Assembly (NCBI GenBank): GCA_002452855.1
Contig: DKFS01000028.1
Span: forward strand, 1-27,984
Length of the DNA stretch: 27,984 nt
Direction: 5' to 3'
Origin: Sulfurospirillum sp. UBA6790
Lineage (GTDB): Bacteria > Campylobacterota > Campylobacteria > Campylobacterales > Sulfurospirillaceae
The translations under genes and the position numbers were made by a program. A model generated the notes under the pieces. It did no database searches. It worked only from the letters and a program-made list of their open reading frames with translations, and was not told the origin of the DNA. Below, one piece after another: positions 9,047-16,152 of the stretch (position 1 is its first letter; every line of letters begins with the position of its first letter).

Positions 9047-9084
9047 ATTTTATCTGATTTAAAAAACAAAAACCTTGATTTAAA
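9047..9084 (-). promoter_or_regulatory. Candidate tpx promoter with phased direct repeat
   Basis: On the minus strand TAAAAT (9047-9052) could be the -10 of tpx. TGATTTAAA occurs twice on the plus strand, at 9055-9063 and 9076-9084, exactly 21 bp apart (two helical turns), in the position where a dimeric regulator would sit. The second copy is part of the palindrome GATTTAAATC (9077-9086). No known operator consensus is recognised. Confidence 0.3.
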
Positions 9085-9161
9085 TCTATACTTTTTAAAT
9101 TTTTTTACATGTAAAGAATGAAACATGATACACTTTTGTTAAAAAATAAAAGGAGTACGCG

Positions 9162-9356
9162 ATGATTCAGTATAAATTCATTACAGGACCCGATGATTCG
9201 ACATTTTGCGCGAGGATTACGGAGTTTTTAAATAATGGCTGGAAACTTTATGGAAACCCAACGATGAGTTTTGATGGTAAAACTATTATCGCTGGGCAAG
9301 CTATCATCAAAGACGATGAAGAGAATGAAGAGAGTGTTTGTTGTGGTCTAGGTTAG
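9162..9356 (+). CDS. DUF1737 small protein
   Basis: This 64-residue protein opens IQYKFITGPDDSTFCARITEF and continues NNGWKLYGNPTMSFDG, the pattern of DUF1737: a short sandwich of beta strands around a conserved glycine-tryptophan, function unknown. It ends in an acidic stretch (DDEENEES) and VCCGLG. It has a good AAAGGAG ribosome site, and is divergent from tpx with a 147-bp gap holding a TTACATGTAA copy (9105-9114). Its stop codon overlaps the stop of the convergent lipoprotein gene by a few bases, with no terminator between them. Curiously both this protein and the neighbouring Tpx end with a CCG-type cysteine motif. Confidence 0.75.
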   Translation: MIQYKFITGPDDSTFCARITEFLNNGWKLYGNPTMSFDGKTIIAGQAIIKDDEENEESVCCGLG

Positions 9357-11341
9357 TCGATACTCTCAAACAACTCGGGTCGGTACTCAAAGTGCATGGT
9401 ATCGTAGTGGTACCATCGCCCACCCCAAATAAAGCCGTATTTTTCAAAAATATCGACGATTTTTTGAGGAAACTCATTTTTGTATTGGTAGGTTTTATCC
9501 CATCGCCAGTAGCTTGAGTAGTGTGTATCTAAGTCAATGGCGATGCCATAACTGTGCGCACTTAAGCGATTGGTGCCTGCGATTTTACGAAAATAGTATG
9601 TGCCATCCACTTTTTTAAGATACTTCATATATTCTTCAGGCAAAGCATCAAGCTCATCAGAAACTTTTTGCAGTTGTGCGCTTGCATTTTCGTTTTTATT
9701 AAAATAGATTTTTTTACCGCCGTGTTTTGGAAGCCAGTTAATACTGACTAAATTTTTTTCAATCTCACTTTTGGTTGAACCATAGAGTTTTTTCAAAAAT
9801 GCATCGTTACGAAATCGACCCGGGTCATCATTCAATGCAGGTGCGCTAATGGGTGTAAATGCTGGGTATTTTTGAGTGAATTGGTCCTCAATGTCGGCAT
9901 TTTCAAGTAACTCATCAAAACTTTTAACTTTTTTGTCATCATAAGAAAGAGAGCTTCCGTCCATAAAGAAAACGGTATTATCGTGAATAGATTTGACACT
10001 AGGGTATTTTGAAACAAGGTTATTGCTTTTGGTATTGGCAGGTTTGACAAGAATGCCTTCAACACGGCTAATCAATAAACCATTTTCTGGGACATTTGGC
10101 AATCCTTCGCCTACATGTAAATCTGAGATAATGGCTTTGCCAATAACATTTCGCCCCTCCATGCCGTTTTCTATGGTTCTAACTCCCCAAATGTTTTGCA
10201 TAACAACGGGCTTATGGTCAATTTCACCCGCATAGAGCATAATATGCCCTTTAAGGTAGATAAGGCTTAAAAAGGCAATACCGTGTTTTAAAATCATCGC
10301 TTCTTTCTCCTGTGGGGATAAATCTTTAAGGCTAATATATTCGCCAAAGCTCTTTTGGGCCGCGGAGTTTCTAGGAATCCATACCCCAAACGGTGCTAAA
10401 AAATCACGTGTCATTGCAGAGCAATCACGATTAGCCAAGTACCCACCCCAGCCATATTTTTCACCTAAAAGTTGGTCTCCAATTTGAGTGATATTGTCTT
10501 GACTAAAAGAAAGAGGCACTTTTTTAGCGAATGCTTTTGGAATCATCAGAGTCATTTTATACGCCGTAAAATCAGCATTTTTGGTGTAGATAAAGGCATG
10601 ATAAAAATTATCGTCTTCTCCATTAATAGGAAAAATAGCGCCTATTTTCGCGTAGGTTATAAAATACTGCTTTTCATTGTAAAGAGGTACATTATCGGTT
10701 GTGATGGCAATCTTTTGGGCATCAATAAAGGGCGTGCGCTCTTTGGCATCTAACCACACAAAACTGTGGCTTGGTATCCAGCCTGAAGCAAATGAACTCT
10801 CCACAAATGCCCATGCGCCATCTCGTGTATAGTGTGACACTAAAATAGGCTCGGCAATGTGAATGCGAGAGGTTTGCAGGTAGTCAAACGGATAACCTTC
10901 TCCGGGCAGTGTTGTCTTCTTAAAAAAGGGCTTTTGTGTCGGTAAATTTCGCATTTGTTCATTTTGAATCATAATGGCATGCGCATTGATGCTTCCATAC
11001 GCTTCAAAATTGGTACTGTGGATGATAGCATCAATCTCGTCATCTGCAATCAGTTGAAGGTTTTCACCATAATAGCGTCCTTTAATGCCATACGATTTTG
11101 TAGCCCATGCCGCGTCATCTTTTTTGTTGATCATATGCGTGCAAAACCACGGTGAATAGTAGCGATACGTAAAGTCATCTTGGGCAATGCTTTGCGCTGA
11201 AATAGATTGCGCAAGACTATCCACGTGTTGTGGGTAATTTAAAAGCTTTGTAGAAGACAAGGGTGGTTGTGTCTCTTTGATGGAACAGCCAAAAAAGAAA
11301 AAAAGTACGCTGATAAAGAAGAAAATATTTCGTAGTGACAT
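9353..11341 (-). CDS. Lipoprotein with SH3b, NlpC/P60 and M15 peptidase domains
   Basis: The chosen start is ATG 11341 (662 residues); it has AAGG nearby and gives a clean lipoprotein signal, MSLRNIFFFISVL... with the lipid cysteine C19. A longer frame from 11398 would bury this signal. Residues about 60-280 look like N_NLPC_P60 and SH3b cell-wall-binding regions (FASGWIPSHSFVWLDA). An NlpC/P60 domain follows (YGWGG..NRDCSAMTRDF, C307; KGHIMLY, H366). The C-terminus (about 500-662) is an M15/VanY-type zinc peptidase: SAHSYGIAIDLD (H596, D603) and YHYDTMHFEY (H650). Both catalytic sets are intact, so one envelope-anchored protein could cut two different peptidoglycan peptide bonds (a DL-endopeptidase and an LD/DD-carboxypeptidase). 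The substrate is inferred from family knowledge. Confidence 0.85.
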   Translation of the reverse strand: MSLRNIFFFISVLFFFFGCSIKETQPPLSSTKLLNYPQHVDSLAQSISAQSIAQDDFTYRYYSPWFCTHMINKKDDAAWATKSYGIKGRYYGENLQLIADDEIDAIIHSTNFEAYGSINAHAIMIQNEQMRNLPTQKPFFKKTTLPGEGYPFDYLQTSRIHIAEPILVSHYTRDGAWAFVESSFASGWIPSHSFVWLDAKERTPFIDAQKIAITTDNVPLYNEKQYFITYAKIGAIFPINGEDDNFYHAFIYTKNADFTAYKMTLMIPKAFAKKVPLSFSQDNITQIGDQLLGEKYGWGGYLANRDCSAMTRDFLAPFGVWIPRNSAAQKSFGEYISLKDLSPQEKEAMILKHGIAFLSLIYLKGHIMLYAGEIDHKPVVMQNIWGVRTIENGMEGRNVIGKAIISDLHVGEGLPNVPENGLLISRVEGILVKPANTKSNNLVSKYPSVKSIHDNTVFFMDGSSLSYDDKKVKSFDELLENADIEDQFTQKYPAFTPISAPALNDDPGRFRNDAFLKKLYGSTKSEIEKNLVSINWLPKHGGKKIYFNKNENASAQLQKVSDELDALPEEYMKYLKKVDGTYYFRKIAGTNRLSAHSYGIAIDLDTHYSSYWRWDKTYQYKNEFPQKIVDIFEKYGFIWGGRWYHYDTMHFEYRPELFESID

Positions 11342-11368
11342 AATGCAAACCTTAACTTTTGTAAATGC

Positions 11369-11374
11369 TATAAT
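11369..11374 (+). promoter_or_regulatory. Extended -10 of the Pif1-like helicase gene
   Basis: TGCTATAAT is a textbook extended -10 in the divergent gap between the lipoprotein and helicase genes. It points rightwards, giving a leader of roughly 60 nt. No convincing -35 and no clear Shine-Dalgarno sequence before ATG 11440 are seen. Confidence 0.5.
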
Positions 11375-11439
11375 ACCAAAAACAACTATTAGACTCACTT
11401 GTGTAAAATGAAGTACTCCAAAAATCTTAGTCTAATACC

Positions 11440-12774
11440 ATGAAAGAAGTCATCGTGAATTTAGTGCATAACGTCATTGATATTTTAGAAAAAAACAACG
11501 TTTTACTCACCGGTGGCGCAGGGGTTGGTAAAAGTTATCTGGTTGGTGAAATCGTCACGAGTTTGCGAAAAATCGGAAAGCAAGTCGTTGTACTTGGAAG
11601 CACGGGTGTCAGTGCAGTGAACGTAGGCGGACAAACTCTTCACAGTTTCTTTGCCTTTGGCATTTGCAATCACTTAGATGAGTTAAATCGCCATGACAGA
11701 TATGCCAAAGCAAGATTGAGTGAAATTAAAAAAGTGCTGACACGGTGTGATTTATTGGTTATTGATGAGATTAGTATGGTTTCGGCTGATTTACTCGATA
11801 TGATGTATTATCGACTGCGTAATGCTGGATTTGAAGGTAGTGTACTGTTTGTCGGTGATTTTTTTCAATTACCTCCTGTTTCAAAAGCTAAAGAAAACAC
11901 GCTTTGGGGAGGTTTTGAGTACGCATTTGAAAGCAGTTCGTGGCAAGCTTTTGAGCCAATTATTGTAGAACTCACCATTACAAAACGAACGCAAGATACG
12001 GCATTTTTTTCAATTTTAAGCAAAATAAGACGTGGTGTTTTGGATGATGAAACCAAAGAATACCTTGAAACATTACGCCAAAATGTGCATGTATGGGATG
12101 ATGACCCAACCGTTTTATTTGGGCGCAACAAGGAAGCCGAAGCGCTTAATATCCGAAGGCTTATGGAACTTGAGAGTGAGCCGATTGTCCTAAAGGCAAA
12201 AGAAAACGTGCATGAGAAAACGTTACATGTCACTAAAATAGAGAGTTGGAAAAATGCGTTACCAATTCCCGTTGATTTGACGCTAAAGATTGGCGCAAAA
12301 GTACTTTTTTGCACGAATAAGTGGGGAAAGTATTATAATGGTGAAGTCGGTATTATACGTGCAATTGACGCTGATGTTGTGTTGGTGGAGAAAGAAGGCG
12401 AGCTCGTAAAAGTCGAACGCCAAGAATACACGTTGCATGATACCGTTGTTATGGGTGGCGAAGTCCAAGAAAAACCTTTAGTTTCTATCGAGCAATTTCC
12501 GCTAAAACTCGCATATGCGATTACGATTCACAAGTCTCAGGGTATGAGTATCGATTCCTTGGTATGCAATATCAATAGCATCTTTGAAAAAAGCCAATTT
12601 TATGTTGCGATTTCTAGAGCGCGTTATCCGCATTCTCTGATGCTAGAGTATTCGTATCAACGTTTTTTTGAGCATTTGGCACGCTGTGTTCAAGTCTCAC
12701 CGAAAGTAGGGGAATTTTATCAGAAAAGTAAGATTTTGAAGCTGGAGGAGCAACCAAGCGATTCACTTTTTTAA
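11440..12774 (+). CDS. Pif1/RecD2-like SF1B DNA helicase
   Basis: The 444 residues carry SF1 helicase motifs: Walker A LLTGGAGVGKS (about 23-32), LGSTGVSAVNVGGQTLHSFF (motif Ia, typical of Pif1), Walker B LLVIDEISMV (D109-E110), FVGDFFQLPPV (motif III), and near the end LAYAITIHKSQGMSID and FYVAISRARYP (motifs V and VI). This is the compact Pif1-like group of 5'-3' helicases, which unwind forks, R-loops and G-quadruplexes. No nuclease domain is present, so it is not RecD of RecBCD. The start at 11440 is the first possible one, since TAG lies in frame 12 bases upstream. A TTACATGTAA copy lies 14 bases after the stop. Confidence 0.87.
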   Translation: MKEVIVNLVHNVIDILEKNNVLLTGGAGVGKSYLVGEIVTSLRKIGKQVVVLGSTGVSAVNVGGQTLHSFFAFGICNHLDELNRHDRYAKARLSEIKKVLTRCDLLVIDEISMVSADLLDMMYYRLRNAGFEGSVLFVGDFFQLPPVSKAKENTLWGGFEYAFESSSWQAFEPIIVELTITKRTQDTAFFSILSKIRRGVLDDETKEYLETLRQNVHVWDDDPTVLFGRNKEAEALNIRRLMELESEPIVLKAKENVHEKTLHVTKIESWKNALPIPVDLTLKIGAKVLFCTNKWGKYYNGEVGIIRAIDADVVLVEKEGELVKVERQEYTLHDTVVMGGEVQEKPLVSIEQFPLKLAYAITIHKSQGMSIDSLVCNINSIFEKSQFYVAISRARYPHSLMLEYSYQRFFEHLARCVQVSPKVGEFYQKSKILKLEEQPSDSLF

Positions 12775-12833
12775 GTGTTTGGACGATTTACATGTAAAGC
12801 AAGAATCATGCTATTTCATCGAGGGGGAAAAGG

Positions 12834-13349
12834 ATGAACTTAGAGATTTCATACGAGAAAATGGGTGTATTAACCTATACTCAACAAAGTAACAGTACTG
12901 GTTCAGAAGTTGGTCTTAATACCAAAAAAACAGCTCGCGATATTATTAACAGCTATATTGCACAATATCAATCCGATGTCTTTTCAAAAACAGGGGAAGA
13001 GTTTGGTTCGCAAGCCCAAAGTTTTAGTGTTGCCGCTACTGGTTATGCCGGAAAACCCATCGCACAGCTGACACAAAGTGAAGCCAAAGATTTGGTCTCA
13101 GAAGATGGCTTTTTTGGCATTTCACAAACGAGCGGACGCATCGCAGATTTTGTGATTAATGGTGCGGGAAGCGATTTGGAAAAACTTCAAGCAGGGCGCT
13201 CTGGCATGTTGCAAGGCTTCAAAGATGCTGAACAGATATGGGGTGAAAAATTACCTGAAATTAGTTATACTACGATGCAAAAAGCACTTGAAAAAGTAGA
13301 TGCGAGAATCGCAGAGCTTGGTGGACAAGTGCTGGATACAACAGTATAA
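12834..13349 (+). CDS. Conserved-looking cytosolic protein of unknown function
   Basis: I do not recognise a firm family. The 171-residue protein lacks a signal peptide, membrane segment and cysteines. The first 30 residues are rich in S, T, N and Q and look disordered (VLTYTQQSNSTGSEVG); the rest is alanine- and glycine-rich with predicted helices. Distinct stretches are SEDGFFGISQTSGRIADF and LQAGRSGMLQGFKDAEQIWG. Proteins of this look occur in Campylobacterota, in some databases under a hydrogenase-4 component G label that nothing in the sequence supports; I cannot verify that here. The ribosome site GAGGGGGAAAAGG is very strong. The next gene follows after 11 bp, so the two are probably cotranscribed. 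Confidence 0.7.
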   Translation: MNLEISYEKMGVLTYTQQSNSTGSEVGLNTKKTARDIINSYIAQYQSDVFSKTGEEFGSQAQSFSVAATGYAGKPIAQLTQSEAKDLVSEDGFFGISQTSGRIADFVINGAGSDLEKLQAGRSGMLQGFKDAEQIWGEKLPEISYTTMQKALEKVDARIAELGGQVLDTTV

Positions 13350-13360
13350 AAAAGGCTAAA

Positions 13361-13864
13361 ATGCGCTATCTTTGGTGGGTTGTTCTACTTTTACATGTAA
13401 ATCTTTTAGCAGAGACATTGGTGATAGAGCATTTTCACGCCAATGTCTTCTCCAAAGTCGATAAAAGACCTGTTGATGTAACACTCGGAATGATTTTTGA
13501 AGGCGATGAAGTAAAGCATTTAGAGTATAAAGTCATTGACGCACTGAATATCGTGATAGGAAGTTATTACGCAGAAGATTTGGTGACTTCACGTGGAAAA
13601 GAGTTACTCAAAGCAACACTGATTGCGTATGCTAAAAAAACACATTCTTTAACCATCGATTCAATTTATATCAAAGAATTAACCGTTAAAACCAATCCTA
13701 GTACACAAGAAATTGTGGATGCACTAAAAAAAGAGGGAGTGTTCTCTCAACAACACTCCAACGCTGCACCCAAACAACAGCAACAACAACTTCCTCAGCT
13801 CAATCTTGCGCCGCCACTTCCTAAAAGGTCATTGTTACCAGAAGAAAACGCTGTTAATTTTTAA
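13361..13864 (+). CDS. Exported protein, distant FliL-like pattern
   Basis: The 167-residue protein starts with a signal peptide (MRYLWWVVLLLHVNLLAE, cleavage after about residue 17). The middle (about 30-110) reads VDVTLGMIFEG, then HLEYKVIDALNIVIGSYYAEDL, TSRGKELLKATLIAYA and IYIKELTVK. This order resembles the periplasmic domain of FliL, the stomatin-like flagellar stator partner: beta strand, helix, (T/S)..GK..LK helix, beta strand. FliL however has an uncleaved anchor and sits with flagellar genes, which are absent here. The tail is low complexity (KQQQQQLPQLN). The call is tentative. A TTACATGTAA copy (13391-13400) lies in the signal peptide and codes LHVN. It may be coupled to the gene before it. 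Confidence 0.55.
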   Translation: MRYLWWVVLLLHVNLLAETLVIEHFHANVFSKVDKRPVDVTLGMIFEGDEVKHLEYKVIDALNIVIGSYYAEDLVTSRGKELLKATLIAYAKKTHSLTIDSIYIKELTVKTNPSTQEIVDALKKEGVFSQQHSNAAPKQQQQQLPQLNLAPPLPKRSLLPEENAVNF

Positions 13865-13932
13865 GGGTGATGGCCACAGCTGTGGTTAGGAAAGTGAACG
13901 TCTCTTTTAGCTCCTAAGCCTTCTTCTTTCAT
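13861..13932 (-). CDS. Possible micropeptide with His/Cys tail
   Basis: A short frame of 23 codons runs leftward from ATG 13932 and ends NHSCGHHP before a TAA that overlaps the stop of the convergent gene. The tail HSCGHH has the look of a metal ligand set. Its DNA contains the palindrome CCACAGCTGTGG (13874-13885). No strong ribosome site precedes the ATG, and an in-frame TAA lies about 18 bases upstream, so this may be chance or a remnant of a longer gene. Confidence 0.25.
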   Translation of the reverse strand: MKEEGLGAKRDVHFPNHSCGHHP

Positions 13933-13982
13933 TGTAAGAGATACGAATAATTAAAGCTTGCACACTAAATGGTTTCATAATA

Positions 13983-13991
13983 TGCTAAAAT
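13983..13991 (+). promoter_or_regulatory. Extended -10 before the ExeA-like ATPase operon
   Basis: TGCTAAAAT forms an extended -10 about 37 bp before the ATPase start codon, inside the 163-bp gap after the FliL-like gene. No clear -35 is seen at normal spacing. Confidence 0.4.
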
Positions 13992-14027
13992 AAAGGAAAA
14001 CCAAATATAGGCGTGCAAAGAGTATGA

Positions 14028-14825
14028 ATGAGAGATTTTGAAGCTGCAAAAGAGCTTTTTAAAGATTGTATTGATCCTTCATTTTATTTTGATAGTATCA
14101 GCGCTGAAATCGCACGCACAAAACTGATGGAATCTATTGGAGACATTGCTATCCCGCTGATTTTTATCGTAGGTGATCCTGGTGTTGGTAAAAGCCATAT
14201 TATGCGTGTGATGCACCATTCAACGGCTTTGCGTTCTATCAGCGTTTTCATTGAACATCCTTTTTTTGACCCCCGTGATTTATTTAAGTTGCTATATGAG
14301 GCTCGTGGTATGACTTTTGAGAGAACAAAAACACGCGCAGAGTATCTTGAAGAGCTTTTTGAAGCGTATGCAAGTAACCAATGTACGGTTTTTATTGATG
14401 AGGCACAACTGCTCAATGATGACCAATTTGAACTCATTCGCATCCTTGGCGATATGAAACTGTTTCAATTTGTCTTAGCCATGCACAAAGATGAAGGCTT
14501 AGTGTTATTGCAAAAAAAGCAGTTTAAAACACGTACTAAGTTAGTTATCGAGTATGGCAATCTTGAGGAAAAGGAAGTTTTACGCTATATTCATACGCTT
14601 TTGATGTCTCAAACTCATGGCGAAATTGCACTGTTGTTTTCTAAAAGTGAGGCAAAGGCTATTGCTCGTTATACGCATGGCAATTTTCGCACCATTAAAA
14701 AATTCCTCTATACATTAATGAAATTGCTTTCCTTTGCCCAAAAAAATAATATGTCAAAATACCGTAAAATCAATAGCTGTCTTTTAGCGATGACGGCATT
14801 AGACATAGGACTTATTCATGACTAG
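14028..14825 (+). CDS. ExeA/MshM-like AAA ATPase
   Basis: The 265 residues form a single AAA+ module: Walker A IVGDPGVGKS (G49-S56), Walker B CTVFIDEAQLL (D124-E125), and a C-terminal helical lid with YTHGNFRTIKKFLYTL. This is the pattern of the GspA/ExeA/MshM group, ATPases that help place secretins and pilus or type II secretion machinery at the envelope. In Campylobacter jejuni the competence locus also encodes a small ATPase (CtsP). The start ATG 14028 is the first possible one, because TGA directly precedes it in frame. No strong ribosome site is seen. It overlaps the next gene by 8 bp. A peptidoglycan-binding domain, as in ExeA, is absent. Pilus or competence function is inference. Confidence 0.75.
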   Translation: MRDFEAAKELFKDCIDPSFYFDSISAEIARTKLMESIGDIAIPLIFIVGDPGVGKSHIMRVMHHSTALRSISVFIEHPFFDPRDLFKLLYEARGMTFERTKTRAEYLEELFEAYASNQCTVFIDEAQLLNDDQFELIRILGDMKLFQFVLAMHKDEGLVLLQKKQFKTRTKLVIEYGNLEEKEVLRYIHTLLMSQTHGEIALLFSKSEAKAIARYTHGNFRTIKKFLYTLMKLLSFAQKNNMSKYRKINSCLLAMTALDIGLIHD

Positions 14826-15471
14826 TGCGCATTTTGCCTCTTTGGAAAAGCGCTGTCAAAAACTTAAAAAAGCGCGCATTATGCGTATCGTTTTTGTGAT
14901 TTCAATTCTATTTTTATCAGCCTTTGGCGTCTTTTATTTTTACCATCAATCCAAAAAGCCTACACACATCCTCGTTGTTGAAAAGCCAATCGTAGCGCTA
15001 CCTGTTGCTACGGTAAATCCAAAAACTGTTGAGCGTGTGGAAATACCGGCGATTGAAGATAATGCAACCATTGAAGCCGTTCAAAAAAAAGAAGATGTTC
15101 TTTTCTTGGGCGTTCATGGATTAACGCCAAAAATAGCCAAATTGTCAGAAGAAGAGTCCCAAGAAGCTATGCGCTCCTTAAAACAAGAACATGAGCTTTT
15201 AAATCAGTTCAAAACGCTACAAAATTATGAGAATGCGCTCGCTTTGGCAGAATTTTATTTCAACCTTAAATCTTATCAAGAAGCCATTGCCTGGGCAAAA
15301 AAAGCAAGTCAATTGGATACCCATTCTGATAAACCGCGTATCTTATATGCCAAGGCAAAATTTTATTTGGGACAAAGAAGTGAGGCTATAAGCTCTTTGG
15401 AACTTTTTTTAAGTTATATTAAGTCAGAAGAAGTTCAAGAACTTCTAAATTTTTACAAAGGACAAGAATGA
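14818..15471 (+). CDS. Bitopic membrane protein with TPR-like periplasmic domain
   Basis: The 217 residues have a basic cytoplasmic N-terminus, one transmembrane helix (about 21-45, MRIVFVISILFLSAFGV), a proline- and valine-rich linker (about 50-85), and a C-terminal TPR-like region (about 115-215) with ALALAEFYFNLKSYQEAIAWA and the run PRILYAKAKFYLGQRSEAI. This matches the layout of MshN-type proteins, which follow MshM in MSHA pilus clusters; CDC27-like TPR proteins are also found beside such ATPases in Campylobacterota. It is coupled by overlap to the ATPase (8 bp) and to the next gene (4 bp, ATGA). It likely anchors or scaffolds the ATPase partner at the inner membrane, which is inference. 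Confidence 0.7.
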   Translation: MTSAHFASLEKRCQKLKKARIMRIVFVISILFLSAFGVFYFYHQSKKPTHILVVEKPIVALPVATVNPKTVERVEIPAIEDNATIEAVQKKEDVLFLGVHGLTPKIAKLSEEESQEAMRSLKQEHELLNQFKTLQNYENALALAEFYFNLKSYQEAIAWAKKASQLDTHSDKPRILYAKAKFYLGQRSEAISSLELFLSYIKSEEVQELLNFYKGQE

Positions 15472-16004
15472 AATTATTAGTTGTAGTGTTGAGTTTCTTT
15501 TGGAGTTCTCTGTATGCGTATTCGTATAACGATGTTTTACGTGATTATGAAGCAAAAAATTTTGAAAAAGTCTGTAATGATGGTGCCGCTTTATATCTGA
15601 AAAATGAAAAAAATGAGCAAATACTCGTTGCGATTGGCGATGCATGTGCGAGAGTCGATTCGATTAATCCTTTGGGAAATATCGTTAAAAATCTCATTAG
15701 CACGAAAGAGTATCGTGAAAGCGGTTCTTATTTCGCAACACTGATTCTTCAAAAAAAATTGATCTATGAATTCATGCTCGATAATATTAACATCAAAGAA
15801 CTGACCCTCCCTCGTACAAACCATGTCCTTTCTCGTGTCTTTGAACAGCTTTCAAAAGGAAATTATAAAACAGGTGAGAACGGTATTGAAATCAGTACCG
15901 AAGAGATGGATTATTTGTTGTGGCTCTCAAAAGATGAACCTAAAAAAGTCTATATTGATGAAAATAAAAATGGAAAATTGGTAAAACGTCACTGGTATCT
16001 TTAA
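15468..16004 (+). CDS. Exported helical protein of unknown function
   Basis: I do not recognise the family. The 178 residues begin with a signal peptide (MKLLVVVLSFFWSSLYAYS, cleavage about residue 17-19). The mature part is mostly helical and solenoid-like, with two cysteines that could pair (C37 in FEKVCNDGA and C54 in GDACARVDS). Its start overlaps the stop of the TPR gene (ATGA), making it the third member of the coupled trio. Coupling suggests it works in the periplasm with the two inner-membrane partners. The C-terminus is lysine-rich (ENKNGKLVKRHWYL). No other domain is visible. Confidence 0.7.
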   Translation: MKLLVVVLSFFWSSLYAYSYNDVLRDYEAKNFEKVCNDGAALYLKNEKNEQILVAIGDACARVDSINPLGNIVKNLISTKEYRESGSYFATLILQKKLIYEFMLDNINIKELTLPRTNHVLSRVFEQLSKGNYKTGENGIEISTEEMDYLLWLSKDEPKKVYIDENKNGKLVKRHWYL

Positions 16005-16055
16005 CCTTTTTTCATTCCATTTTTACGCTTTTGTAGCAACCTTTTTCTGGTTAAG

Positions 16056-16070
16056 TTTGCCAAAGGCAAA
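16056..16070. terminator. Short hairpin after the ATPase operon
   Basis: TTTGCC-AAA-GGCAAA forms a 6-bp stem with a 3-base loop in the 148-bp gap between the exported protein and the UvrD-like gene. No uridine tract follows, so termination is uncertain. Confidence 0.3.
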
Positions 16071-16113
16071 GAATCATATTCCTTATTTTACTTTGCTTTA
16101 GGGTGTTTTTGAC

Positions 16114-16119
16114 TACAAT
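16114..16119 (+). promoter_or_regulatory. Probable -10 of the UvrD-family helicase gene
   Basis: TACAAT follows TTTTTGAC and lies 33 bp before the start codon. Spacing gives a leader of about 26 nt that contains an AGGA ribosome site. Confidence 0.4.
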
Positions 16120-16152
16120 TTCGCCTCTAAAGTTTTTTTCTCTAGGATTATA

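Noticed and set aside
11342..11398. Longer N-terminus for the dual peptidase lipoprotein from 11398
   Set aside because: It would bury the lipoprotein signal; ATG 11341 has its own AAGG and a proper lipobox.
11440..12774. Calling the helicase RecD of a RecBCD complex
   Set aside because: There is no recB/recC neighbour, and motifs match the compact Pif1/RecD2-like group.
13874..13885. CCACAGCTGTGG palindrome as a terminator
   Set aside because: It has no loop and no T-run; it may arise from the overlapping short frame.
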